From positions 1 to 7,946 of the forward strand of contig JAEERN010000067.1 in the NCBI GenBank assembly GCA_016285815.1: a stretch of DNA of 7,946 nucleotides, in the 5' to 3' direction. Numbering within the stretch: the first letter of the stretch is position 1; each line of letters starts with the position of its first letter. This document shows, one piece after another, positions 1 through 5,940 of the stretch. The DNA comes from Clostridiales bacterium (GTDB lineage Bacteria; Bacillota; Clostridia; Oscillospirales; QAMX01). Both the position numbers and the translations under genes were made by a program. A model generated the notes under the pieces. It saw only the letters and a program-made list of their open reading frames with translations, searched no databases and was not told where the DNA came from.

Positions 1-2
1 CC

Positions 3-296
3 GCGGCCCCCGCCGCGCCCAAGGCGGCGCCCAAGGCTGCGCCGGCTCCGGCCGCCGCTCCCGCCGCCCCGGTTTCCGCCGAAGGCACCAAGGTCGAGGC
101 CCCCATGCCCGGCACCGTGCTGAAGGTGGCCGTCTCGGTCGGCGCCGAGGTCAAGAAGGGCGATCTGCTGCTCGTTCTGGAAGCCATGAAGATGGAAAAC
201 GAGATCTTCGCCCCCTGTGACGGAAAGATCGCGGCCATCCCCGCCGCGGCGGGCGCCGCCGTCAACGCCGGAGACGCCATGGTGATCATCGCCTGA
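3..296 (+). CDS. Biotin carrier protein of Na+-translocating decarboxylase (3' part only)
   Basis: The gene enters from the left edge; its first complete codon here is at 3 and the stop is 294-296. The visible 97 residues start with an Ala/Pro/Lys-rich linker of about 27 residues, typical of the flexible tether before biotinyl domains. A biotinyl/lipoyl-like domain follows, with the hallmark EAMKMEN motif. The lysine encoded at 189-191 is the expected biotin attachment site, and the conserved MPGTV lies near the domain start. In split Na+-pump decarboxylases such a carrier moves the carboxyl group from the alpha subunit to the membrane beta subunit. The oadB start follows 15 bases after the stop, so the genes are surely co-transcribed. 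The ATG at 105 is internal to the domain and is not the real start. The N-terminus lies outside the window. The family is certain; the exact partner complex is inferred from the neighbours. Confidence 0.93.
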   Translation, partial: AAPAAPKAAPKAAPAPAAAPAAPVSAEGTKVEAPMPGTVLKVAVSVGAEVKKGDLLLVLEAMKMENEIFAPCDGKIAAIPAAAGAAVNAGDAMVIIA

Positions 297-311
297 CAAA
301 GGGGACTGACG

Positions 312-1490
312 ATGTTACAGAATATTCTTGAATTTTTGGAATCGAGCGGCTTTTACAGGCTGATCGTGACCGAGGGCGGATGGAGATATCTGGTGATGTA
401 CGTCATCGTCGGGTTCCTCTTCTATCTGGCGATCGTCCGGAAATTCGAGCCGCTGCTGCTGCTGCCCATCACCTTCGGCATGCTGCTGACGAACCTGCCC
501 GGGGCGGGGATCATGCACATGGAGCTGTTCCAGGGCACGTCCATCGACTACGGCCAGGTCCTGCACGACGGCGGTCTGCTCGACATCCTCTACCTCGGCG
601 TCAAGCTCGGCATCTATCCGCCGCTGATCTTCATGGGCGTCGGCGCCATGACGGACTTTTCGCCCCTCATCGCCAACCCCAAGAGCCTGCTCATGGGCGC
701 GGCCGCCCAGCTGGGCGTGTTCATCGCCTTCTTCGGCGCTCTGTTTTTGGGCTTCAACGTCTATGAGGCCGCTTCCATCGGCATCATCGGCGGCGCGGAC
801 GGCCCCACGGCCATCTTCGTCACCAAGACGCTAGCGCCGCACCTGTTGGGTCCCATCGCCATCGCGGCCTATTCCTACATGGCGCTGATCCCCATCATCC
901 AGCCGCCCTTCATGAAGCTGCTGACCACGAAAAAAGAGCGCCGGATCCACATGACCAACCTGCGGCCGGTCTCGAAGTTCGAGAAGATCATCTTCCCGAT
1001 CTACGTCACGCTGATCGTCTCGCTGATCATCCCGGACGCGGCCACGCTGATCGGCTCGCTGATGCTGGGCAACCTGTTCAAGGAGTCCGGCGTCGTGGAC
1101 CGCTTGTCCAAGACGGTGCAGAACGAGCTGTGCAACATCGTCACCATCATGCTGGGCCTGACGGTGGGCGCCACCGCCACCGCCGAGAGCTTCCTGAACC
1201 CCCAGACGCTCTACATCATCGCGCTGGGTCTGACCGCCTTCATCTTCAGCACCATCGGCGGTCTGCTGCTGGGCAAGCTCATGTGCTTCGTCACCCGGGG
1301 CAAGATCAACCCGCTGATCGGCTCGGCCGGCGTCTCCGCCGTGCCCATGGCGGCCCGCGTCTCGCAGGTCGTCGGCCAGAAGGAGGACCCCACCAACTTC
1401 CTGCTCATGCACGCCATGGGTCCGAACGTGGCGGGCGTCATCGGCTCCGCCGTGGCCGCGGGCGTGTTCCTTTCCCGCTTCGGCGGCTGA
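312..1490 (+). CDS. oadB: Na+-translocating decarboxylase, beta subunit (membrane sodium pump)
   Basis: This 392-residue, very hydrophobic protein is the integral-membrane subunit that decarboxylates carboxybiotin and exports Na+. Family signatures are GIIGGADGPTAIF, NPLIGSAGVSAVPMAARVSQ and HAMGPNVAGVIGSAVAAG. Residues D163, Y189, N333, G337, S342, R349 and N372 all sit at a constant offset of 40 from the functionally important Klebsiella OadB residues D203, Y229, N373, G377, S382, R389 and N412. The ion path and carboxybiotin site therefore look intact, and the shortening relative to the roughly 433-residue Klebsiella protein falls entirely before D163. The start is supported by an AAAGGGGA-type ribosome site 7 bases upstream of ATG 312. 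It lies 15 bases after the biotin carrier and 26 bases before oadA. Beta subunits of methylmalonyl-CoA and glutaconyl-CoA decarboxylases are close homologues, so the substrate is assigned from the adjacent alpha subunit. Confidence 0.96.
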   Translation: MLQNILEFLESSGFYRLIVTEGGWRYLVMYVIVGFLFYLAIVRKFEPLLLLPITFGMLLTNLPGAGIMHMELFQGTSIDYGQVLHDGGLLDILYLGVKLGIYPPLIFMGVGAMTDFSPLIANPKSLLMGAAAQLGVFIAFFGALFLGFNVYEAASIGIIGGADGPTAIFVTKTLAPHLLGPIAIAAYSYMALIPIIQPPFMKLLTTKKERRIHMTNLRPVSKFEKIIFPIYVTLIVSLIIPDAATLIGSLMLGNLFKESGVVDRLSKTVQNELCNIVTIMLGLTVGATATAESFLNPQTLYIIALGLTAFIFSTIGGLLLGKLMCFVTRGKINPLIGSAGVSAVPMAARVSQVVGQKEDPTNFLLMHAMGPNVAGVIGSAVAAGVFLSRFGG

Positions 1491-1516
1491 ACGATCTTTA
1501 AAGGAGGACTATCACT

Positions 1517-2908
1517 ATGGGATTTCAAATAACTGAGACCGTCCTGCGCGACGCGCACCAGTCCCTGATCGCCACCAGAATGACCACGCCCCAGATCCTG
1601 GGCGCGGTGGAGCTGCTGGACGACGTGGGCTATCACTCTCTGGAGTGCTGGGGCGGCGCCACCTTTGACGCCTGCCTGCGCTTCCTGAACGAGGACCCGT
1701 GGGAGCGGCTGCGCAAGATCCGCGAAAAGGCCAAGAAGACCAAGCTTCAGATGCTGTTCCGCGGACAGAACATCCTGGGCTATCGCCACTATGCCGACGA
1801 CGTGGTGGAGTACTTCGTGCAGAAGTCTCTGGCCAACGGCATCGACATCATCCGCATCTTCGACGCGCTGAACGATCCGCGCAACCTGAAGACCGCCATC
1901 GACGCCACCCGCCGCGAGGGCGGACACGTCCAGGCCTGCATCTCCTACACCATCAGCCCGTACCACTCCACGGAGAAGTTCGCCGAGCTGGCCCACCGGC
2001 TGGAGGACATGGGCGCGGACTCCATCTGCATCAAGGACATGGCCGGTCTGCTGCTGCCCTATACGGCGGAAGAGCTGATCAAGGCCCTGAAGGAGACCGT
2101 CAAGATCCCCATCCAGCTCCACATGCACTACACGGCCGGCACGGCGTCCATGGCCTACCTCAAGGCCATCGAGGCCGGCGTGGACGTGGTGGACTGCGCC
2201 ATCTCGCCCATGGCGCTGGGCACCTCCCAGCCCGCCACCGAGCCCATCGTCAAGACCTTTGAGGGCACCCCGTACGACTGCGGCCTCGACATGGCCAAGC
2301 TGAACAAGGTCCGCGACTATTTCGCGCCGCTGCGCGAAGAGTACCTCAAGTCCGGTCTGATGGACACCAAGAGCCTGGGCGTCAACGTCAACACGCTGAT
2401 CTATCAGATCCCCGGCGGCATGATGTCCAACCTGATCTCCCAGCTGAAACAGGCCGGCAAGGCCGACAAGCTGGACGACGTTCTGCGCGAAGTGCCCAAC
2501 GTCCGCAAGGACGCGGGCTATCCGCCGCTGGTCACGCCGACCTCGCAGATCGTCGGCACCCAGGCCGTCATGAACGTGCTGTTCGGCAAGTACAAGCAGA
2601 TCACCAAGGAGTTCCGCGGCCTGGTCCGCGGCGAGTACGGCCAGACCCCGGCCCCCATCTCCGACGAGTTCCGCCGCCAGATCATCGGCGACGCGGAGCC
2701 CATCACCCACCGTCCGGCGGACGATCTTCCCAACGAGCTCGACAAGTTCCGCGCGGAGATCAAGGACGTCATGGAGCAGGACGAGGACGTGCTGTCCTAC
2801 GCCCTGTTCGACAAGGTGGCCACCAAGTACTTCGCCTTCCGCAAGGCGGAGAAGTACGGCGTCGACGAGGCGCGCGGCGACAGGGAAGCCAAGGTCCTCA
2901 ACGTCTGA
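1517..2908 (+). CDS. oadA: Oxaloacetate decarboxylase alpha subunit / pyruvate carboxylase subunit B type carboxyltransferase
   Basis: This 463-residue cytoplasmic carboxyltransferase has a TIM-barrel N-terminal domain of the DRE-TIM/HMGL-like family, opening with TETVLRDAHQSL. Metal ligands are expected at D12, H202 and H204 (LHMHYTAG). The lysine of CIKDMAG (K173) is the usual carbamylated metal-bridging residue. A conserved carboxylase C-terminal domain follows (PGGMMSNL, then VTPTSQIVGTQAV). The protein moves CO2 from oxaloacetate to the carrier biotin, leaving pyruvate. It lacks the C-terminal biotin domain of the roughly 596-residue enterobacterial OadA, which fits the separate carrier encoded upstream. 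Because the alpha subunit is of this type rather than an acyl-CoA carboxyltransferase, oxaloacetate is the best substrate. The 5S-type transcarboxylase or PycB alternatives are less likely next to oadB. A strong AAAGGAGGA ribosome site at 1500-1508 sets the start. Confidence 0.94.
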   Translation: MGFQITETVLRDAHQSLIATRMTTPQILGAVELLDDVGYHSLECWGGATFDACLRFLNEDPWERLRKIREKAKKTKLQMLFRGQNILGYRHYADDVVEYFVQKSLANGIDIIRIFDALNDPRNLKTAIDATRREGGHVQACISYTISPYHSTEKFAELAHRLEDMGADSICIKDMAGLLLPYTAEELIKALKETVKIPIQLHMHYTAGTASMAYLKAIEAGVDVVDCAISPMALGTSQPATEPIVKTFEGTPYDCGLDMAKLNKVRDYFAPLREEYLKSGLMDTKSLGVNVNTLIYQIPGGMMSNLISQLKQAGKADKLDDVLREVPNVRKDAGYPPLVTPTSQIVGTQAVMNVLFGKYKQITKEFRGLVRGEYGQTPAPISDEFRRQIIGDAEPITHRPADDLPNELDKFRAEIKDVMEQDEDVLSYALFDKVATKYFAFRKAEKYGVDEARGDREAKVLNV

Positions 2909-2913
2909 AGCCA

Positions 2914-2960
2914 AAGGGCCTCCGTCCGGGCCGCGCCCGGCCGGAGGCCCTTGCGTTTTT
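2914..2960 (+). terminator. Intrinsic terminator after oadA, with displaced T tract
   Basis: An 11-bp stem (2914-2924 with 2942-2952) is extended, past one T/C mismatch, by five more pairs (2926-2930 with 2936-2940) and a 5-base loop. Five T residues lie at 2956-2960. Three bases (GCG) separate the stem base from the T run, so termination may be partial. It lies 6 bases after the oadA stop codon and closes the decarboxylase operon. Confidence 0.85.
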
Positions 2961-2974
2961 CAAAAAAATACCGC

Positions 2975-2983
2975 AAAAAGGGG
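2975..2983 (+). promoter_or_regulatory. Ribosome binding site that sets the ROK kinase start
   Basis: An AAAAAGGGG stretch ends 9 bases before ATG 2993. It favours this ATG over an in-frame TTG at 2951, which overlaps the terminator stem and would add a lysine/arginine-rich tail before the nucleotide-binding motif. Confidence 0.7.
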
Positions 2984-2992
2984 AAAAGAACC

Positions 2993-3955
2993 ATGTATAT
3001 CGGCATCGATCTGGGCGGCACCAACATCGCCGCCGGCCTCGTCAACGACGAGTGCAAAATCCTTGCGACCAAGAGCGTTCCCACCCAGGCCGAGACCAGA
3101 AGCGGCGAGGAGATCTGCCGCGCCATGGCGGAGCTTGCGCTGGACCTGTGCCGCGAGAACGGCGTTCCCGCCTCGGAGATCCAGTGGGTCGGCATCGGCG
3201 CGCCGGGGACCATCGACTCGGAAAACGGGATCATCGCCTATGCCAACAACATCCGCTTTTTCGGCACCCCGGCGGCGAAGATCTTCCGCGAGACCTTCGA
3301 CGTGCCCGTCTATCTGGGGAACGACGCCAACTGCGCCGCCCTGGGCGAGGCCTATGCCGGCGCGGCCAAAAACGCCCGCCACGCCATCATGATCACCCTC
3401 GGTACGGGGCTGGGCGGCGGCATCATCATCGACAAAAAGATCTATGCCGGCTTCAACGGCGCCGGCGGCGAGATCGGCCACACGGTCATCGTCCAGAACG
3501 GCCGTCCCTGCTCCTGCGGGCGCAAGGGCTGCTGGGAGGCCTATTCCTCCGCCACGGGCCTCATCAACCTGACGCGGGACGCCATGGCCCGCGACCCCGA
3601 GCACAAGAGCAAGCTCTGGTCCGTGGTCAAGGACGGAAAGCTGGAGAACGTCAGCGGCCGAAGCGCCTATCTGGCGGCCCGGGAGGGCGACGAGCTGGCC
3701 AAGTCCGTCACCGACGAGTACGAGGCGTATCTGGCCAGCGGCATCGCCACCATCATCAACATCTTCCAGCCGGAGGTGTTCTGTGTGGGCGGCGGCGTCA
3801 GCCACGAGGGCGACCGCCTGATGGAGCCGGTCAAAAAGCTGGTGGCCGGGCAGGTCTACACCCGGTCCATCTCCAACATCCGTCAGACGGAGGTCCGTCT
3901 GGCCGAGCTGGGCAACGCCGCGGGGATCGTCGGCGCGGCCATGCTGGGGAAATAA
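2993..3955 (+). CDS. glcK: ROK-family sugar kinase, probable ATP-dependent glucokinase
   Basis: This 320-residue protein has every hallmark of a cytoplasmic ROK kinase. They are the phosphate-binding GIDLGGTN at residues 4-11, GIGAPGTID, GNDANCAALGEA with the probable catalytic base D111, and LGTGLGGGII. GGEIGH (H163) is followed by CSCGRKGCWE, whose cysteines 173, 175 and 180 form the structural zinc site with H163. These sugar-contacting residues favour glucose phosphorylation to glucose-6-phosphate. N-acetylmannosamine or allose kinase activity, or loss of kinase function, is less likely. There is no N-terminal helix-turn-helix, so it is a kinase and not a ROK repressor. Length is normal. 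It starts 32 bases after the terminator T tract of the decarboxylase operon, leaving no room for its own downstream promoter. It is followed by a strong terminator. Confidence 0.92.
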   Translation: MYIGIDLGGTNIAAGLVNDECKILATKSVPTQAETRSGEEICRAMAELALDLCRENGVPASEIQWVGIGAPGTIDSENGIIAYANNIRFFGTPAAKIFRETFDVPVYLGNDANCAALGEAYAGAAKNARHAIMITLGTGLGGGIIIDKKIYAGFNGAGGEIGHTVIVQNGRPCSCGRKGCWEAYSSATGLINLTRDAMARDPEHKSKLWSVVKDGKLENVSGRSAYLAAREGDELAKSVTDEYEAYLASGIATIINIFQPEVFCVGGGVSHEGDRLMEPVKKLVAGQVYTRSISNIRQTEVRLAELGNAAGIVGAAMLGK

Positions 3956-3969
3956 CGTCCGTCGACCCG

Positions 3970-4005
3970 GGCCCGCTTCGGTACGCGCCGAAGCGGGCCT
4001 TTTTT
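3970..4005 (+). terminator. Intrinsic terminator after the ROK kinase
   Basis: A perfect 11-bp GC-rich stem (3970-3980 with 3989-3999) has an 8-base loop and is followed directly by six T residues (4000-4005). It starts 14 bases after the kinase stop codon. This is a textbook strong rho-independent terminator and separates the kinase from the lipoprotein gene. Confidence 0.94.
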
Positions 4006-4013
4006 CTCTGCGG

Positions 4014-4088
4014 AAGCCCGTCCGCCGCGGAGAAAGCGGCCTTCGCGGGTCCGGCGCCGCAAGCGCCGGCGAAGTGAAAGCCGGGCTT
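4014..4088 (+). repeat. Nested inverted repeats in the kinase-lipoprotein intergenic region
   Basis: Three inverted repeats lie inside one another: AAGCCCG (4014-4020) with CGGGCTT (4082-4088), CTTCGC (4041-4046) with GCGAAG (4069-4074), and CCGGCGC (4051-4057) with GCGCCGG (4063-4069). The two inner stems share base 4069. No T run follows, so it is not a normal terminator. It could be a degenerate palindromic element, a processing site or chance pairing in GC-rich DNA. Confidence 0.45.
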
Positions 4089-4179
4089 TGTCGAAAGTGA
4101 CCAAAAAAGAGCGGGGCGCCGCGGAAAAGATTTTTGACAGACAGGCGTTTTCAGAGTCGCTTTTTCTGCCGTGGTGGTG

Positions 4180-4185
4180 TATAAT
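4180..4185 (+). promoter_or_regulatory. Candidate -10 box for the lipoprotein gene
   Basis: A perfect TATAAT, preceded directly by TG, lies in an otherwise GC-rich region. It would place transcription start near 4192, giving a leader of about 95 bases. No convincing -35 lies 16-18 bases upstream. A perfect TTGACA at 4134-4139 is 40 bases away, too far to pair with this box. The assignment is therefore tentative. Confidence 0.4.
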
Positions 4186-4224
4186 GAAACCGACGAGTAC
4201 AAACGGACAGAGGCGGGGAAGAAA

Positions 4225-4271
4225 GATCCCGCGGGCCGCGCGCCCGTTTCGCCGCCCCCGAAAACGGGATC
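4225..4271 (+). promoter_or_regulatory. Leader with competing stems upstream of the lipoprotein ribosome site
   Basis: GATCCCG (4225-4231) can pair perfectly with CGGGATC (4265-4271), and CGGGC (4232-4236) with GCCCG (4242-4246) inside it. Alternatively CCCGTTT (4243-4249) can pair with AAACGGG (4262-4268). The last stem shares bases with both others, so the folds exclude each other. The region ends 2 bases before the GGGAGGAG ribosome site at 4273-4280. No known riboswitch consensus was recognised. Confidence 0.3.
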
Positions 4272-4287
4272 CGGGAGGAGAACTGTG

Positions 4288-5940
4288 ATGAAGACTTTTT
4301 TGAAATGCACCGCAATGACGCTGGTCTGCGTCCTGTGCCTGGAGCTCGGCGGCTGTTCCATGCTCCGGGAGATCATCGAACAGCGCCTCGGTACGGGGAC
4401 CGGCACCGGCACCGGCGCCGTCACCGCCCTCACGGAGCCGACGATCAGCGCCCGGACCTCGTCCGTCGGCACGCCGGAGACCACCGAGCCGCCGGAGACC
4501 ACCGAGCCGACGCTTCCCCCGCTCGCGATCACCCGCCAGCCGGAGAGCTGCACCGCGGAAAAGGGCGAGGACGTGACCTTCGCCGTAGAGGCGGAGGGCG
4601 AGGGCCTCTCCTATCGCTGGCAGCGCAGCAAGGACGGCGGGGCCAACTGGGTCGACTGTGAGGCCGACGGCCACGACCGGGCCGTCTTCACCTTCCCCGC
4701 GCAGACGCGCTTCGACGGGTGGCTGTACCGCTGTGTCGTCACCGACGCAAGCGGCGCGTCCGACGTGTCCGAAAGCGCCGGGCTTACCGTGACCGTGACC
4801 GCGCCGGTCATCACCCGCCAGCCGGAGAGCTGCGACGCGGAGGAGGGCGAGGACGTGACCTTCGCCGTAGAGGCGGAGGGCGAGGGCCTGAAGTACCGCT
4901 GGCAGCGCAGCGCGGACGACGGGGCCACGTGGGTCGGCTGTCAGGCCGACGGCCACGACCGGGCCGTCTTCACCTTTGCCGCCAAGAAGCGCTTCGACGG
5001 ATGGCTGTACCGCTGTGTCGTCACGGGCGCGAACGGCGCGTCCGCTGCCTCCGACGAGGTCCGTCTGACCGTCACGGCCGCGCAGACGCCCGAGGAGCTG
5101 CGCCGGGAGGCATTCCGCGAGTATTTCGAACAGGGCGACTATCTCTGGGGCGGGATCCTGGACTTCACCGGCGCCAAGGTCGGGTCGAAGTTCCCGTGCA
5201 CCGATTACTTCCTCGATACGGACGGCGACGGGGAAGAAGAGATGATCATCTGGGCGACGGCGCCCTCCGGCTCAGAGTGCCTGCTGGTCTGCGACCAGGG
5301 AGAGAACGGCGTGGCCTGGCGGTTCTGCAACTACAGCAGCGATCCGATGACCGCTCTGCTGAGCGCCCCGGACGCCGACGGCTTCGTCATCCGGGTGAAG
5401 CGGGACGACGGCAGCTATTACAAGCTTGTCACGTGGAGCGAGAACGGTGGCTATAACACCGGCTCGACCACGGCCGCCCGGGACGGGAAGGTCCCCTTCG
5501 ACGGCACATGGAAGGTCCTTGCCGAGCAGGACGCGGTCCGCGTCTCCCTGCCCGAGCTGAGCGAGCGGTCCGGGATCCGGATCGACGTCAAGGGCGGCCG
5601 GTATTTCTTCTACATCCCCGCCTTGTGGAAGGGACATTACGTGCTTCAGGAGGAGACGGACGGTTCGCTGAACCTTCGGAACCGGGAAAACTATGAGAAC
5701 TATTCCGGCGCCGGCAACCTGTTCACCATCCACTTCTTCGACGACATCCGGACGGAGGAGGGGCTGTCGGTCCTGCCTATGGGATACCGGTATCTGGGCC
5801 AGTGGGAGAACGGCGTGATCGCCGCGCTCTATCCCAGCGACGTGCAGTTCGACCCCGAAAGCTTTTCCCTTCGCGTCTGGTACACCTTTATGGCCGCCCA
5901 GACCGAGCTGGCGCTGGAGACCTTCACCGTTGCCCAGTGA
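4288..5940 (+). CDS. Secreted lipoprotein with two Ig-like domains and an unrecognised C-terminal domain
   Basis: This 550-residue protein has a lipoprotein signal peptide (MKTFLKC, hydrophobic stretch, lipobox LGGC), so C23 should be lipidated and anchored outside the membrane. A low-complexity tether follows (Gly-Thr repeats at 35-43, then Thr-Glu-Pro-rich to about residue 78). Two bacterial Ig-like domains come next, 94 residues apart (81-169 and 175-263), of the YRWQRS...DGWLYRCVVT type common in cell-surface proteins of anaerobic Firmicutes. They are 70/89 identical by hand alignment, and each holds cysteines at repeat positions 8, 44 and 69. Residues 270-550 match no family I recognise; D310-E318 (DTDGDGEEE) resembles the calcium-binding loops of FG-GAP/dockerin type. 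The start is ATG 4288 with GGGAGGAG 7 bases upstream. An in-frame GTG at 4171 would bury the signal peptide. No catalytic motif is evident; binding or adhesion at the cell surface is an inference. Confidence 0.85.
   Translation: MKTFLKCTAMTLVCVLCLELGGCSMLREIIEQRLGTGTGTGTGAVTALTEPTISARTSSVGTPETTEPPETTEPTLPPLAITRQPESCTAEKGEDVTFAVEAEGEGLSYRWQRSKDGGANWVDCEADGHDRAVFTFPAQTRFDGWLYRCVVTDASGASDVSESAGLTVTVTAPVITRQPESCDAEEGEDVTFAVEAEGEGLKYRWQRSADDGATWVGCQADGHDRAVFTFAAKKRFDGWLYRCVVTGANGASAASDEVRLTVTAAQTPEELRREAFREYFEQGDYLWGGILDFTGAKVGSKFPCTDYFLDTDGDGEEEMIIWATAPSGSECLLVCDQGENGVAWRFCNYSSDPMTALLSAPDADGFVIRVKRDDGSYYKLVTWSENGGYNTGSTTAARDGKVPFDGTWKVLAEQDAVRVSLPELSERSGIRIDVKGGRYFFYIPALWKGHYVLQEETDGSLNLRNRENYENYSGAGNLFTIHFFDDIRTEEGLSVLPMGYRYLGQWENGVIAALYPSDVQFDPESFSLRVWYTFMAAQTELALETFTVAQ
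4399..4416 (+). repeat. Three tandem ACCGGC hexamers in the lipoprotein tether
   Basis: Three perfect copies of a 6-base unit, with a degenerate fourth just upstream, encode alternating Gly-Thr. Copy-number change would stay in frame and only alter tether length. Confidence 0.8.
4473..4508 (+). repeat. Perfect tandem 18-bp repeat in the lipoprotein linker
   Basis: Positions 4473-4490 and 4491-4508 are identical and encode two copies of a Pro-Glu-Thr-Thr-Glu-Pro unit. The 18-base period keeps the frame. Together with the Gly-Thr run upstream it forms the spacer between the lipid anchor and the Ig-like domains. Confidence 0.9.
4528..5091 (+). repeat. Tandem 282-bp direct repeat encoding the Ig-like domains
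   Basis: Copy 1 is 4528-4809 and copy 2 is 4810-5091, with the same 94-codon period. Long stretches are identical at the DNA level, including synonymous positions. Examples are the segment around the rare-looking GTA codon and the block encoding ADGHDRAVFTF. Divergence concentrates in the last 20 codons or so of each unit. The pattern indicates recent duplication or continuing gene conversion. Confidence 0.92.

Noticed and set aside
15..37. 12-base period repeat at the left edge
   Set aside because: It is the Ala-Pro-Lys low-complexity linker of the biotin carrier and needs no other explanation.
1211..2914. A 567-codon open frame on the minus strand across oadB and oadA
   Set aside because: It lies antisense to two certain genes. 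Its composition (Leu, Val, Gly, Asp, Arg, His-rich) is the usual mirror of GC-rich codons, and no family motif is present.
2960..3805. A 281-codon minus-strand open frame opposite the ROK kinase
   Set aside because: It is antisense to a gene with complete family motifs, has low-complexity composition and no ribosome site.
4134..4185. TTGACA at 4134 and TATAAT at 4180 as one promoter
   Set aside because: The spacing is 40 bases, far from the 16-18 required, so the two boxes cannot act together; only the TATAAT is kept as a weak candidate.
4171..4287. N-terminal extension of the lipoprotein from GTG 4171
   Set aside because: It would put 39 polar residues before the signal peptide, has no ribosome site, and overlaps the candidate -10 box. 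ATG 4288 has a good ribosome site and exposes the lipobox.
3883..4956. A 357-codon minus-strand open frame across the intergenic region and the lipoprotein start
   Set aside because: It crosses a strong terminator and the signal peptide region of a well supported gene, and its Arg/Gly/Ala-rich sequence reflects GC content only.
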